Positions 53,697 through 63,376 are shown, numbered from the stretch's first letter. The stretch is 64,000 bases of DNA from CAYFFV01 sp964342695 (GCA_964342695.1 CAYFFV010000006.1:1-64000); one strand, 5' to 3'. Translations and numbers: made by a program. Notes: generated by a model not told the origin, from the letters alone.

Positions 53697-55118
53697 TTAA
53701 TAGATTAATAAGGTTTCCGGAAATTGAGCGTACCATCCAAACCAAAAAGCGCGCTGGGCTGGATATCTCTTTAGGCGAACCTTGGAATCCGTGGTCAAAA
53801 GTAGTTCATCTTCAGTAATTTCCCATGTATTTCCAAGTGTGTCGGCGATATGTTGCTGGTTTAAGAAATTATTGAACTGGTATGTTTCTGATGTATAAAC
53901 GCGATTTGCGCCTTCTTCGCTGGTAAGTACAACGATATTCTTATCAGCTATTTGATAATTAAAGACCCTTTTGTCTGCCAAAAACTGATTTGCAATGGCT
54001 AGTTGTGTCGAATCCGTAGAATTTGCTTTATTAAAGTGCATTACCAGTACTTCGTCTTTATTTCTTAACCGGTCGTCTGTCCGTGACACTTGAAACATTA
54101 AATCATCCGTGCCGAAGTAGGATTGGTAAGCTGCTCCTTCTCCGTAGTCTCTGCTATGGCCGGTATTTAAAGACAAAACTGTAGTTTCTGGATGTTGGGA
54201 TTTCCATTCTTTCCATGTAGTTGTGACCACACTGTGTGCGGTTAGGCGTATATTGTTTCCGGCTAAAGGTCCAACCACAGGTGTTCCTTGAAAGGTGTTC
54301 CACAGGCTCATGGTTTCGTGATCGAACATCAGTTTGTTTGATCGATAAAGTAATCCACTGGTACCAAAGGAATGATGTCCTTGGGTTGATTCACTTTCGA
54401 ATGGGATTACAGTACCGCACAGTGTGCAATAGACGACTGTCAGTTCGAGATCGCCAAGTCGGTCTAAGGCCATCTCATGCCAAGCCAGAATCCGCTTTGG
54501 ATATGCTCTGGTGGTGCCATTAATAGAGATTCCAAAGACGATGTTGTCGTCTTCAAGGTAAGTTGCGGCATCCGCTTGAAGCACTTTAGGGTACCTAAGC
54601 GGCGGAATTCCATTTACGGACACACCGCCCCATTCAATCTCGTCAAGTCTGATAAGCGATTGAGCTTCTCTGGTAAAGAAATTTCCGAATCGAGGATCGA
54701 TCTGGCTATACCAAACTCCCTTTAAATAAATGTATTCGGGGTGTGGCTCATAGGGTTGAGTCCAGATCCAGTCATTCCATTTTGTGAGATCTTGGCCAAA
54801 AGATTGTCCCGTCTGTTTTTCAAGAAACTGGACGAGCGTGATGAAACTAAACATTCTGGGACTGGGAGGTCTCAGTAGTCGAGCGAGATCCCACATCATA
54901 CCGGCATATCCTGAACGCCATTTTCTTTCAATTTCTGAGAGTGCTGGTTGTGCTTGTATACGATTTTGAGTGGCGGCTAAAAATAATTCGATGTTCGGAT
55001 GTTCATCTGTGGCAAGTTGTCGGGGGCTTTTTACAAAAGCCAGTCCGAAGGTTGTTGGTATTACAAGAACACATATGATTAACAGACAACCGGCGAGAGC
55101 CTTTAATCGTGCTAACAC
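53697..55118 (-). CDS. Exported DUF3179 family protein
   Basis: A 473-residue protein with an N-terminal membrane or signal helix (about 8-28). The DUF3179 domain runs from about 165 onward: VNGIPPLRYPKVLQADAATYL, then YPKRILAWHEMALDRLGD, VVYCTLCGTVIPFES with its CxxC, and MFDHETMSLWNTFQGTPVVGPLAG. The family is widespread in secreted and membrane settings, with no known reaction. The CxxC suggests metal or redox chemistry. It is divergent from the esterase gene. Confidence 0.85.
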   Translation of the reverse strand: MLARLKALAGCLLIICVLVIPTTFGLAFVKSPRQLATDEHPNIELFLAATQNRIQAQPALSEIERKWRSGYAGMMWDLARLLRPPSPRMFSFITLVQFLEKQTGQSFGQDLTKWNDWIWTQPYEPHPEYIYLKGVWYSQIDPRFGNFFTREAQSLIRLDEIEWGGVSVNGIPPLRYPKVLQADAATYLEDDNIVFGISINGTTRAYPKRILAWHEMALDRLGDLELTVVYCTLCGTVIPFESESTQGHHSFGTSGLLYRSNKLMFDHETMSLWNTFQGTPVVGPLAGNNIRLTAHSVVTTTWKEWKSQHPETTVLSLNTGHSRDYGEGAAYQSYFGTDDLMFQVSRTDDRLRNKDEVLVMHFNKANSTDSTQLAIANQFLADKRVFNYQIADKNIVVLTSEEGANRVYTSETYQFNNFLNQQHIADTLGNTWEITEDELLLTTDSKVRLKRYPAQRAFWFGWYAQFPETLLIY

Positions 55119-55292
55119 TGGGCCTTCCTTAATGCAAAATTTGTGTATAAATTATGCTAACCAACGGTCGCTAACCCATTCCATGTAACTGTAATAAGTC
55201 GATTATAGGCAGATTAGCTAAGTTATTGCCGTATGATGGGTTTTTCATTTCACAACGACGATCCTTAAAGCGGTTAAAACGGAGGATTTTTC

Positions 55293-56969
55293 ATGTCTGG
55301 TAGTTTAGGACTACGCGCGGTCATTCATTTTAGTATTTGTTTGTCATTTTTGGCCTGTGCTCCGAATGACACAGAGTCACCCATGTCTGTAACAAGTGAC
55401 GTGCTAGGGATAACTGATCGGGTTGTACAGACTTCTGTCGGTTTACTAGAAGGAGAGTATTCTGACAGTTCCGACGAAGTCCGTGTGTTTCGAGGAGTGC
55501 CTTATGCGATTTCCCCGATTGGTGAAAATCGATGGCGGCCTTCGAAATCGGTGGTTCCCTGGGACGGAGTTCGTCAAGCGACTGAATTTAGCGCACCTTG
55601 TTGGCAGCGTCCCAGAGAGTATTCGTCGCTCTATACAAGAGGTGATCTTGCACCGAGTGAAGATTGTCTATATCTCAATATATGGACTTCTGCGAACGAG
55701 CCAACAGCGGCACTACCAGTAATGCTTTGGTTTCATGGAGGAGGACACAACAGTGGCGCCGGAAATCCGAAAATATTCGATGGTACATCCCTGTCGAAAA
55801 ACGGTGTGATTGTTGTAACCATTAATTACAGACTTGGCCCATTTGGATTTCTAGCGCATCCAGCGTTTACAGCTGAAAGTGCTCACGATTCATCTGGTAA
55901 TTACGGGTTACTTGATCAAATAACGGCTCTAGAATGGGTACACAACAATATTGCAGCGTTCGGAGGTGACCCTAGTAATGTAACGATCTTTGGGCAATCC
56001 GCGGGGTCATGGAGTGTGTGTTACTTAATGGCTTCTCCTCTCGCGCGTGGGTTGTTCCATAAAGCTATCGGACAATCCGGAGGATGCTTTAAAGGGGAAC
56101 GACCTTACCTTGATAAAACGGCAGATACGATCGGGGCGTCACAATCAGCACATGAAATAGGCCTGTCCGTAGCTCACGAATTAGGTGTTACGGGTACAGG
56201 GATCGAGGCGGCTCGGTCATTGCGTGCCGTGAAAGCCGAAGACATATTAGCGGTTGCTCTTGGTCCTGGTGCCATTATCGATGGATGGGTGCTTCCGAAA
56301 ACCCCACGTGAAATTTTTATAGATGGCGATCATAATGATGTTCCTGTGATTGTCGGTGCCATGGCAAACGAACGTGCCTCTCTCTATGAGGGTCCTGAGC
56401 CAACGCGTGAGGAGTTTCAGGCATCTGTGAAGCGTGAGTATGAAAAGCAGTCTGCGGCGATGCTAGAAGCTTATGCTGCGGAGTTAAGAACTTCTCCTTT
56501 AGTCGCCGAAATGCAACTGCAAGGCGACCGCACCTTTGTTTGGGAAATGAGGACATGGGCAACTACTGTTGAGAACGCTGGCAATGACGTTTATTTGTAC
56601 TTTTTCAGCCACGTTCCACCAACATTTCGTCTTTATGTTCACGACGATCCTGATGTTACTCTTCCGCGGGGACGACGAGGTTACGGCGCTTATCATTCCG
56701 GAGATTTAGCTTATGTGTTTGGTAACGTCGGACTTGTTGGACTGGACTGGTCAGACTGGGATTACGAGTTATCGAACGTTATCTCACGGTATTGGGCCAA
56801 TTTCGCGCGAACGGGGAATCCCAACGAAGATGGGTTACCTAGTTGGCCACGCTATGAACGCGATATTGACCAGTGGCTTGAATTTGGTGACCAAATTCAA
56901 GCCACTGAAGATGTTCGACAAGAAAAGCTTGATCTTTTTGATAATTATTTTTCTTTCCCAAAATTCTGA
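55293..56969 (+). CDS. Type-B carboxylesterase lipoprotein
   Basis: A 558-residue alpha/beta hydrolase. A lipobox (SFLAC, Cys22) suggests membrane anchoring. VFRGVPYAISP, SEDCLYLNIW and LPVMLWFHGGGHNSGAG (oxyanion hole) lead to the nucleophile elbow TIFGQSAGSW, Ser236. The catalytic His is in YGAYHSGDLAYVFG. It hydrolyses carboxyl esters outside the cytoplasm; specificity is unknown. GGAGG lies seven bases before the ATG. Confidence 0.93.
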   Translation: MSGSLGLRAVIHFSICLSFLACAPNDTESPMSVTSDVLGITDRVVQTSVGLLEGEYSDSSDEVRVFRGVPYAISPIGENRWRPSKSVVPWDGVRQATEFSAPCWQRPREYSSLYTRGDLAPSEDCLYLNIWTSANEPTAALPVMLWFHGGGHNSGAGNPKIFDGTSLSKNGVIVVTINYRLGPFGFLAHPAFTAESAHDSSGNYGLLDQITALEWVHNNIAAFGGDPSNVTIFGQSAGSWSVCYLMASPLARGLFHKAIGQSGGCFKGERPYLDKTADTIGASQSAHEIGLSVAHELGVTGTGIEAARSLRAVKAEDILAVALGPGAIIDGWVLPKTPREIFIDGDHNDVPVIVGAMANERASLYEGPEPTREEFQASVKREYEKQSAAMLEAYAAELRTSPLVAEMQLQGDRTFVWEMRTWATTVENAGNDVYLYFFSHVPPTFRLYVHDDPDVTLPRGRRGYGAYHSGDLAYVFGNVGLVGLDWSDWDYELSNVISRYWANFARTGNPNEDGLPSWPRYERDIDQWLEFGDQIQATEDVRQEKLDLFDNYFSFPKF

Positions 56970-56976
56970 TATTAAG

Positions 56977-57474
56977 CTACTGAGACCAACCACGGACGGA
57001 GCCACGAGTTTTAATCCGCCATCCTTGTGAAGTTTTGGTGAAGGTGTCTTCATAATAGCCGGTCATGAGAGGTTGTGGAGGTTGTTGTTCCACGTTAAAC
57101 AGCATCCAGTAGCCGCGTCCTTTAGCGCCATCCGCAGTTGGTGTAATGACGATACTAGTGTTGTTATGAGTGAGAACGGTGGGGCCTGCATTTAGTAGAG
57201 GTTCCGCCCATTTTTTGATGGCTTCTTTTCCGGAATGAGCCTCGCCTGATCCCGTCGTATAGATGGCATCGTCAGCGAAAATTGAGAGAAGTAAATCTTG
57301 ATCTCGAAAATCGAGTCCTTGATTGTAACGGGCGTAAAGTTGTTGGATTTCAGCAATATCAGACCCAGTGAGTGAACCTGCGGCCTGAATTGCATTAGTG
57401 CGTGTAAAAATCCCTAAAAGTGTCGCAATTGTTACAAAGATGGAAATAGCTATGAATAAGTGTGATCTTCGCAT
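56977..57474 (-). CDS. Secreted SnoaL/NTF2-like protein
   Basis: A 165-residue protein with an N-terminal signal or anchor helix (about 8-28). The SnoaL-like domain begins DIAEIQQLYARYNQGLDFRDQDLLLSIF (with a short turn) and continues DDAIYTTGSGEAHSGKEAIKKWAEPL; the last strands include GRGYWMLFNVEQ and TKTSQGWRIKTRG. The fold often binds small hydrophobic ligands or acts as an isomerase. The function here is not known. It is convergent with the esterase gene and separated from the upstream family gene by a terminator. Confidence 0.8.
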   Translation of the reverse strand: MRRSHLFIAISIFVTIATLLGIFTRTNAIQAAGSLTGSDIAEIQQLYARYNQGLDFRDQDLLLSIFADDAIYTTGSGEAHSGKEAIKKWAEPLLNAGPTVLTHNNTSIVITPTADGAKGRGYWMLFNVEQQPPQPLMTGYYEDTFTKTSQGWRIKTRGSVRGWSQ

Positions 57475-57495
57475 TTCTGGTTCTCCCTCAAGATT

Positions 57496-57542
57496 AAAAA
57501 ACAGAAAGACCGATGAGACTACTTATGCGCTCACCGGTCTTT
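57496..57542 (-). terminator. Rho-independent terminator after YACHEGN copy 6
   Basis: On the minus strand AAAGACCG and CGGTCTTT form an 8-bp stem extended inward by TGAG/CTCA after one mismatch, followed three bases later by six T. It ends the copy 6 transcript before the SnoaL-like gene. Confidence 0.8.
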
Positions 57543-57588
57543 GCATCTCTATATGAAATTCACTCAGCGTATAACTTTCACGCCGCGT

Positions 57589-58554
57589 TTAATTTTCAGA
57601 TTTCATTGCCTCTCTTTCAGCTTCCCGATGTCCTGCAAGTATGCCTTCCATACCGTAGTTGCCTTCGTGGCAGGCGTACTCGTAAATCGGACTTGACGAC
57701 ATTTTCATGGGGACCAACGCTGTCCAGGGACGCGTAAACGCACGAGGATCATTAACAGTAAACTCGTAATTCAACGTTTCGTTGTTGATCCGCGTAAAGC
57801 GTTCAATAAGATGCATGCTTTCTGTCGATCCTCGATAACTCGTTTTGTTGGTGAGGTTGATCGTTTCGATGACGAGAGTGTTTCCATCCCAGTAACCTCG
57901 TGAATCTCCATGCCACTGTCTTACATGAGGTGGGAGGTGAGGGCGATTATCTAAGGGTACAACTCTTGAATCGTGTACCATCTCATTGAGTAACACCACG
58001 TGATCTTCTGTTTGAAAAATCTGTACAACATTGTTGTATGCACTGGGTGTCATAGGCGGACCAGTGTTAAAGCCGAGGATACATCTCTCGGCGATGCCAC
58101 GGTCTTCCCATGAATCAGCTGGATGATCAACAAGATATTTTCGTCGTGCGGCGACACGTTCGGTTGCAGTCGCAGTCATTGCAGGAACTTTGCCATCTGG
58201 AGGATCGGTAATTAATGAGGTCCGTCGGTCTTCTGTGACGCCAGATCCTGCATCAAACCAAAATTCGTCGTATGTTCCAGTAGAGTCGTCTCCACCTTCT
58301 GAAATGCGTTGCCACAAGGCATCTGAATTTGCGACCACTGATGCAGCATCTTCCTCTGTTAGGATGGCCTTATCTGCGAATTGGGCCGGCCTTTCCATTG
58401 GAGTCATAGTCGCAAAATCCCAAACGCCTTGGATATCAGGTTTACCCCACGATGTTTGTGGAATAGTCTCTCCAGATTGGGCAAAATTAGTTTGTGGCAG
58501 AAGTAATGTAAATGCGGTAATCAAGAATAGGGCCGCGAGATTGCGATTAGTCAT
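57589..58554 (-). CDS. Secreted YACHEGN-family protein (copy 6, divergent subtype)
   Basis: A 321-residue secreted protein (signal about 1-25, TNFAQ). Blocks: IPQTSWGKPDIQGVWDF, MTPMERPAQFADKAILTEED, RRTSLITDPPDGKVPAM, ERCILGFNTGPPMTPSAYNN (the GPPM subtype, as copy 4), LLNEMVHDSRVVPLDNRPH, GDSRGYWDGNTLVIETINL, FTVNDPRAFTRPW and YEYACHEGNYGM. The ATG at 58554 has GGAGG seven bases upstream; an upstream frame extension to 58590 is not needed. It stands alone, with a terminator after it. Confidence 0.88.
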   Translation of the reverse strand: MTNRNLAALFLITAFTLLLPQTNFAQSGETIPQTSWGKPDIQGVWDFATMTPMERPAQFADKAILTEEDAASVVANSDALWQRISEGGDDSTGTYDEFWFDAGSGVTEDRRTSLITDPPDGKVPAMTATATERVAARRKYLVDHPADSWEDRGIAERCILGFNTGPPMTPSAYNNVVQIFQTEDHVVLLNEMVHDSRVVPLDNRPHLPPHVRQWHGDSRGYWDGNTLVIETINLTNKTSYRGSTESMHLIERFTRINNETLNYEFTVNDPRAFTRPWTALVPMKMSSSPIYEYACHEGNYGMEGILAGHREAEREAMKSEN

Positions 58555-58738
58555 TGTGCTACCTCCATGGGGACGATATATATGCCTCAATGTATCACGT
58601 AATTATCAAAGAACAGGTATCTTAAATTTGATTCAAGTTAAATAATTAGGTGGCTCGTTGTATTTCTCTAGAAAAATTACCGAACATGCGTATTTTTTGT
58701 TTTTTTTGGTCTATTTCTTGTTTGTGAAGGCTTTTTGT

Positions 58739-58767
58739 TTGACGCTGACAGAAGCGGTAAGCATAAT
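58739..58767 (+). promoter_or_regulatory. Promoter of the ankyrin gene, very close to its start
   Basis: TTGACG (58739-58744), 17 bases, then CATAAT (58762-58767). Transcription would start near 58774, between the two candidate ATG codons (58771 and 58777), with no Shine-Dalgarno. The mRNA is therefore probably leaderless, which would favour the second ATG. Confidence 0.55.
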
Positions 58768-58770
58768 TTG

Positions 58771-60390
58771 ATGACCATGCTCTTAAAAACATCAAACCGC
58801 CTGCCAATTTCTGTCTTGATTCTTTCGAGTCTGTTCTTTTGCGCTTCGACGGTTTCTGCTGAGACTGATTTGAGACTTGTGAATGCGGCAGAGATTCAAG
58901 ATTGGGACAGCGTGAGTGATTTATTGCAACGAGGTGTTCGTGCTGATACTTCCAGGGCGGATGGTGTAACGGCGCTACTATGGGCGGCACATTGGGATGC
59001 TCCTGAAGCTGTGGATCTCTTGCTGGACGCCGGTGCGGATGTCAACGCTGCGGAGGATCACGGCGTGACGCCTTTGTCGCGTGCTTGTCTCAATGCGAGT
59101 GTTCGCATGGTTCAAAAACTTTTGTCTGTTGGTGCGGATCCAAACTTAGCTCAAGCAAATGGTCTTACGCCACTCATGATTGCTGCTCAAACTGGAAATT
59201 TGAAAGTAGTTGAGGCACTGTTGTCCCACAACGCCGATCCTAATGCTGCAACGGAAACGACAGGTGCGACTGCGCTTATGTGGGCAGTAGAGGAATCGCA
59301 TCCTAGGGTGGTCAGGAAGTTAATCGATGGCGGTGCGACTATCGCTGTGTCGACTACAAAAGGTTTTACGCCATTAATGACGACGGCTCGGCAGGGAGAT
59401 CTTGAGATAGCAAGGATCCTTATTGAAGGTGGCGTGGACTTAAATGAGACTGGATCAGATGGCACGCATGCGTTGCCGTTGTCAATTATGTTTGGCCAGT
59501 ACGAATTTGCGCATTTTCTTCTAGAAAATGGAGTTGATCCAGATGCGTCAATGGGTGGCATCCACGCTTTGCATGCTGCTGTTGGTCAAATCGGTACATG
59601 GATGACTCACTGGAATCGTCAGCATGGTGGCAGCGGGTTGGGTGGAACGTTTGGCCGACCTGGGCTCAGTGCGAGCGGTCGTCTTGGTGTCGTGAAAGCA
59701 CTCTTAGCACGTGGCGCTGATCCCAATGTACGCATCAAGACTTCGGCATTGGTAATGAGTTACATTGGCCACACCAAGAAAGGCGCCTTCGAGCCATATG
59801 CATGTGGAACTGGAGATTTAAAGGGAGCTACGCCACTTTGGGTGGCCGCCTTTGGTGCCAACGGAAGTATGGGACAAATATTCGCTGAATTTGCCCACTA
59901 TAATCGTTCCAACAGCAGCGTGGACATCATTAATACATTGCTGGATGCTGGGGCAGACCTTAATTTAACAACGGATGATGGCACTACGCCTCTTATGGTC
60001 GCGGCGGGCCTTGGAATTTCGACTCACCATCCAGGTGAACCGCGCGGGCTGCGATCCGCGGTTGGTGAAGAAGCAGTAAAGGCTTTACTTGCCGCTGGTT
60101 CTGATATCAATGCAGTTAATGAAGCCGATTTCACCGCTTTACACGGTGCGGCTTTTCGTGGCCTAAATGAAATCGTTGAACTTCTGGTTGCGCGTGGTGC
60201 CGAAATAGATGCAAGAGATTTTCGAGGACGTACACCATATCGTCTTGCTGAAGGTTCCAAGCAATCATTCCAATTTCAATCGTGGCCTGAAACTGCTGAT
60301 CTCTTGCGCAGTCTTGGTGCCGACACTCAAATAGGTATTCCAGGTTCTGTGCAAGAACGAGCCGATCGAGATATTACCGCCGGCGAGTAA
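58771..60390 (+). CDS. Exported ankyrin-repeat protein
   Basis: A 539-residue protein with a signal peptide (about 1-30, STVSAETD). At least ten ankyrin repeats follow, recognised by GVTALLWAAHWDAPEAVDLLLDAG, GLTPLMIAAQTGNLKVVEALLSH and similar units (shown in part). The chain is interrupted by a loop of about 70 residues (GTWMTHWNRQHGGSGLGG onward). Such secreted ankyrin proteins mediate protein binding; no partner is evident. The ATG at 58777 is an alternative start. Its end overlaps the convergent transporter gene by 17 bases. Confidence 0.88.
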   Translation: MTMLLKTSNRLPISVLILSSLFFCASTVSAETDLRLVNAAEIQDWDSVSDLLQRGVRADTSRADGVTALLWAAHWDAPEAVDLLLDAGADVNAAEDHGVTPLSRACLNASVRMVQKLLSVGADPNLAQANGLTPLMIAAQTGNLKVVEALLSHNADPNAATETTGATALMWAVEESHPRVVRKLIDGGATIAVSTTKGFTPLMTTARQGDLEIARILIEGGVDLNETGSDGTHALPLSIMFGQYEFAHFLLENGVDPDASMGGIHALHAAVGQIGTWMTHWNRQHGGSGLGGTFGRPGLSASGRLGVVKALLARGADPNVRIKTSALVMSYIGHTKKGAFEPYACGTGDLKGATPLWVAAFGANGSMGQIFAEFAHYNRSNSSVDIINTLLDAGADLNLTTDDGTTPLMVAAGLGISTHHPGEPRGLRSAVGEEAVKALLAAGSDINAVNEADFTALHGAAFRGLNEIVELLVARGAEIDARDFRGRTPYRLAEGSKQSFQFQSWPETADLLRSLGADTQIGIPGSVQERADRDITAGE

Positions 60391-61306
60391 TTTTTTCGCT
60401 GTGATATAAAGTGCCGCGGTGAGCGATTGTGATTCCTATCAGAATCAGTACTCCACCGCTTATTTGTGGACCACTGAGTACTTGTGCAAATAGAATCCAA
60501 CTCAAAACAGCGGTAACCAGTGGCTGAATAAGAAGGCCAAGGCCAGCGAAACTAGCAGGGAGCTCTGCCATTGCGTACACGATCAGACCTTGCCCCCCTG
60601 CATGTACGATAAAAGCTAAGACCAGCACTGATAGCCAGGCTTCGACAGTCGACGGGACAATTTGTTCACCGCTAACGGATGCAATGAATAGCAGTCCAAT
60701 GGCGGAGATTGTACTGGTATAGGCCATGATATGAGACACGCTCATTGTTTTACGGAGCATCTTCAATAAGAGTAAATAACAGGTATAGAAGCAGGCCGTA
60801 AGTAATCCAAGGGCGTCTCCAAACAGAGGATCTCGGCCTAATTGAAAATCGACACCAAGTAGTACTCCTGTCCCAAGAAGAGCGATGATCGCTCCTAGGG
60901 CGAAGGTCCACCCGAGACGTTCTTTGAGCCACAAATAACTAATAACGGCAACAAAAATCGATGCCAGATTTACTAATAAGGTTGCATTGGCTAGAGTCGT
61001 GTACTCGAATGATTTATGCCAGACGGCAAGGTCGGCAGCAAAAACTATTCCTGGCAAAAATAAGACTTTCTTGCTGGTGACGATTGCTGTTTTGTTTCGA
61101 GATCTTGATCTCAGATGAAGCCACCAGAACAAAGGAGAAGCTAAAGCTGTACGCCAAAAAGCCGTAGCGATAATTCCGATCCCTCCACCTGGTAAATATT
61201 GCTCACTTTCAACGGCAAGTTTTGGAAAAATTGGGGCAAGTCCTATTCCAAAAGCACCGATAAACAAAGCAATGAGAGCTTTACGTTTGATAGACACACG
61301 AGGCAA
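60374..61306 (-). CDS. EamA/DMT family transporter
   Basis: A 310-residue membrane protein with ten helices in two EamA repeats. Marks include FWRTALASPLFWWLHLR, LVNLASIFVAVISYLWLKERLGW at the end of the first repeat and LIQPLVTAVLSWILFAQVLSGPQISGGVLILIGI (in parts) at the end of the second. It probably exports a small metabolite; substrate not readable. It follows copy 7 by 17 bases on the same strand and may belong to that operon. Confidence 0.88.
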   Translation of the reverse strand: MPRVSIKRKALIALFIGAFGIGLAPIFPKLAVESEQYLPGGGIGIIATAFWRTALASPLFWWLHLRSRSRNKTAIVTSKKVLFLPGIVFAADLAVWHKSFEYTTLANATLLVNLASIFVAVISYLWLKERLGWTFALGAIIALLGTGVLLGVDFQLGRDPLFGDALGLLTACFYTCYLLLLKMLRKTMSVSHIMAYTSTISAIGLLFIASVSGEQIVPSTVEAWLSVLVLAFIVHAGGQGLIVYAMAELPASFAGLGLLIQPLVTAVLSWILFAQVLSGPQISGGVLILIGITIAHRGTLYHSEKITRRR

Positions 61307-61323
61307 TTTTTAACAGAGTTACA

Positions 61324-62268
61324 TTATTTTTCTTGGCTTCTCGCCCCACTCAAAATACCTTCAAGACCGATATTCCCTTCGTGACAAGCGTATTCGTACA
61401 GGGGGCCTTTAAATCGGCGCATTGGTATAGCGGCGGTCCATGGATGTGCATAAGTTGTGGGATCTGTTACGGTGTACTGGTGATCAATAGTATTTTTGTC
61501 AATGAGTGTAAAGTGTTCGGTGAGGTGGAGCCCAGAACCTGAGCCCGGGCAACAATTGTAGGAATTAAAGACGATATCATCTTTAAAGTTATTCGTTTCT
61601 ACGACCAAAGTGTTATTTTCCCATCGTCCTCGAGAAATTCCAGTCCACTGACGAATATTTTCAGGAATGTGAGGTCTTTCGTCCAGAAAAATGAAACGCA
61701 CCTCGTGAATCATTTCTTGCAGAATAATTACTAGATTTGGCGTCTGCATAATATGAAAGTTGTTGTTGTAGCCACCAGGACGTTTTGGTGCACCTCGAGT
61801 GATACAACGTTCCGCAAGGGTTCGATTCTTCCATGAGTCGCTGCCCCTTTGCCAAGATGCTCGAAGTTCACCAGCCGCTGTTCTCGGCGGTAATTTTCCG
61901 TCCGCGGGGTTAATAATCAGTGAAGTTCTACTGAGTAAGTTGCCTCGATCAAACCAAAAAGCATTGTAACTACCGGTGTCCCCTGGTCGAGGTGGTTGAT
62001 CTGCCAGCTCTCGTGCCACCTGATCCAATTCTGTCAGCTCAGCCTCAGACAGGAATTGCTTGTTCTCAAACGCTGGAGGTTTTTCTAGAGGGGTAGTTGT
62101 GGAATTATTCCAAAGACCTTGTAAGTCCGGATCTCCCCAAGAAGTGCGCGGGATAACCCACGATTTAGACTGGGTATTCTCGGGTTGCGCGAATGTTGTG
62201 GGTCGCAGCGGAAAAAAAATCAAAAAAATCATAAAAAGAATACTGGGTTTTTTAAGATACCGGCTCAT
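61324..62268 (-). CDS. Secreted YACHEGN-family protein (copy 7)
   Basis: A 314-residue secreted protein (signal about 1-27, TTFAQ). It has IPRTSWGDPDLQGLWNN, TTPLEKPPAFENKQFLSEAE, SRTSLIINPADGKLPP, ERCITRGAPKRPGGYNNN, ILQEMIHEVRFIFLDERPH, SRGRWENNTLVVETNNF and YEYACHEGNIGL. An extra YNCCPGSGSG sits where other copies have the FxGS segment, adding a vicinal Cys pair. Its start overlaps the end of the MBL gene by four bases (ATGA-type). Confidence 0.88.
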   Translation of the reverse strand: MSRYLKKPSILFMIFLIFFPLRPTTFAQPENTQSKSWVIPRTSWGDPDLQGLWNNSTTTPLEKPPAFENKQFLSEAELTELDQVARELADQPPRPGDTGSYNAFWFDRGNLLSRTSLIINPADGKLPPRTAAGELRASWQRGSDSWKNRTLAERCITRGAPKRPGGYNNNFHIMQTPNLVIILQEMIHEVRFIFLDERPHIPENIRQWTGISRGRWENNTLVVETNNFKDDIVFNSYNCCPGSGSGLHLTEHFTLIDKNTIDHQYTVTDPTTYAHPWTAAIPMRRFKGPLYEYACHEGNIGLEGILSGARSQEK

Positions 62269-63371
62269 TTGCTATCTCCGTTAGAAAAACCAAGAGATTG
62301 TTTTGCAGCATGATTTTCAATATGTTGCATTCCTGTTGTGTCGAGTCGCCATTTATCCATATATTGGAACTGCTCGATTAACTCAACCTCAGCAGCTACA
62401 AGGGTTTCTTCCAACGGCGGATCGGAGAATGAGGTGGACAGGCCACGCCGAAAAGGTGCGTCGAGTCCGTCCCAGTGTATAGGGAGATAGCGTTTTGGTT
62501 TTAAGATGGGAAGGACTGCTTGTGCGACAGCCGCACTGCTATTTCCGATCCAAAGGTCGACAGAACTGATTTGGGCAGAGGTCATTGCCACGGTTAAATT
62601 TTCTAAGGGAGATCCGTGATCAATGTCAGAGACGATGATCGGTAAATGTAAATCGATTGCGCTTGCAGTTCCTTGATAGAACCAGCTATAAGGCCCATCT
62701 GGTCCGTGCACGACAAACAGGTACCCGCGACTCCCTCCACCATTCGGGAAATCTTCAGCAACACCTGCTCGAAATCCACCCGTTTCTTGATCTGGAATTG
62801 GAGGTGCAGTAAGTTCAACGGGGTTGTGTTGTTCTGGATTTCTCTGAGCGTCACCACTATGGTTCCACCGAACCACGTGCATTTCGACGCCTTTTGTAAT
62901 CTGAATTAATTCTCCTCCCAAGACAGGGATGCATCGATTCTCAGGTGTGTTAGCGGCTATCGCTTGGAAACAGGTCGTTTGTGAACCATAAATAGTTGCC
63001 CGAGTTAATTGAGACCATGTTCCAATATCAAAAGAGTGATCAAAATGACTATGGCCAGTTAAGAGTAAGTTAATTCGTGGTGATCCTCCCAGAGCTGCAA
63101 GCACATCCCTAACAGCATTAACATCAGAGATGTGACTCTTTCGTGTCCGTTTAAGTCCTCCACCTCCACCATAGAAATCTTCCAGAGGCAGCCTACTGAA
63201 GTAACCGTCAGTAACGATACCGATATCACCAATTTGGTAGTGCACATTAGCCATCGACATCCAAGTGATATCGACAAAGGATGGTCCTGTGTTTTCTGAC
63301 ACGCTTTGTGCACAGCTGATGGCAACACACGAGACGCTTACGATTAAGAAACAGCGGAACATGTTTTTCAT
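62265..63371 (-). CDS. MBL-fold metallohydrolase lipoprotein
   Basis: A 368-residue protein with a lipobox-like end of the signal (VAISCAQ). The metallo-beta-lactamase motif is LLLTGHSHFDHSFDIG (HxHxDH), and later metal ligands lie in VSDIDHGSP and LPIHWDGLDAPF. The role is extracytoplasmic hydrolysis of an unknown bond. It is five bases downstream of the PQQ gene and overlaps copy 7 by four bases, so quinoprotein, MBL hydrolase, YACHEGN protein and EamA transporter form one operon. Confidence 0.85.
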   Translation of the reverse strand: MKNMFRCFLIVSVSCVAISCAQSVSENTGPSFVDITWMSMANVHYQIGDIGIVTDGYFSRLPLEDFYGGGGGLKRTRKSHISDVNAVRDVLAALGGSPRINLLLTGHSHFDHSFDIGTWSQLTRATIYGSQTTCFQAIAANTPENRCIPVLGGELIQITKGVEMHVVRWNHSGDAQRNPEQHNPVELTAPPIPDQETGGFRAGVAEDFPNGGGSRGYLFVVHGPDGPYSWFYQGTASAIDLHLPIIVSDIDHGSPLENLTVAMTSAQISSVDLWIGNSSAAVAQAVLPILKPKRYLPIHWDGLDAPFRRGLSTSFSDPPLEETLVAAEVELIEQFQYMDKWRLDTTGMQHIENHAAKQSLGFSNGDSK

Positions 63372-63376
63372 TGACT

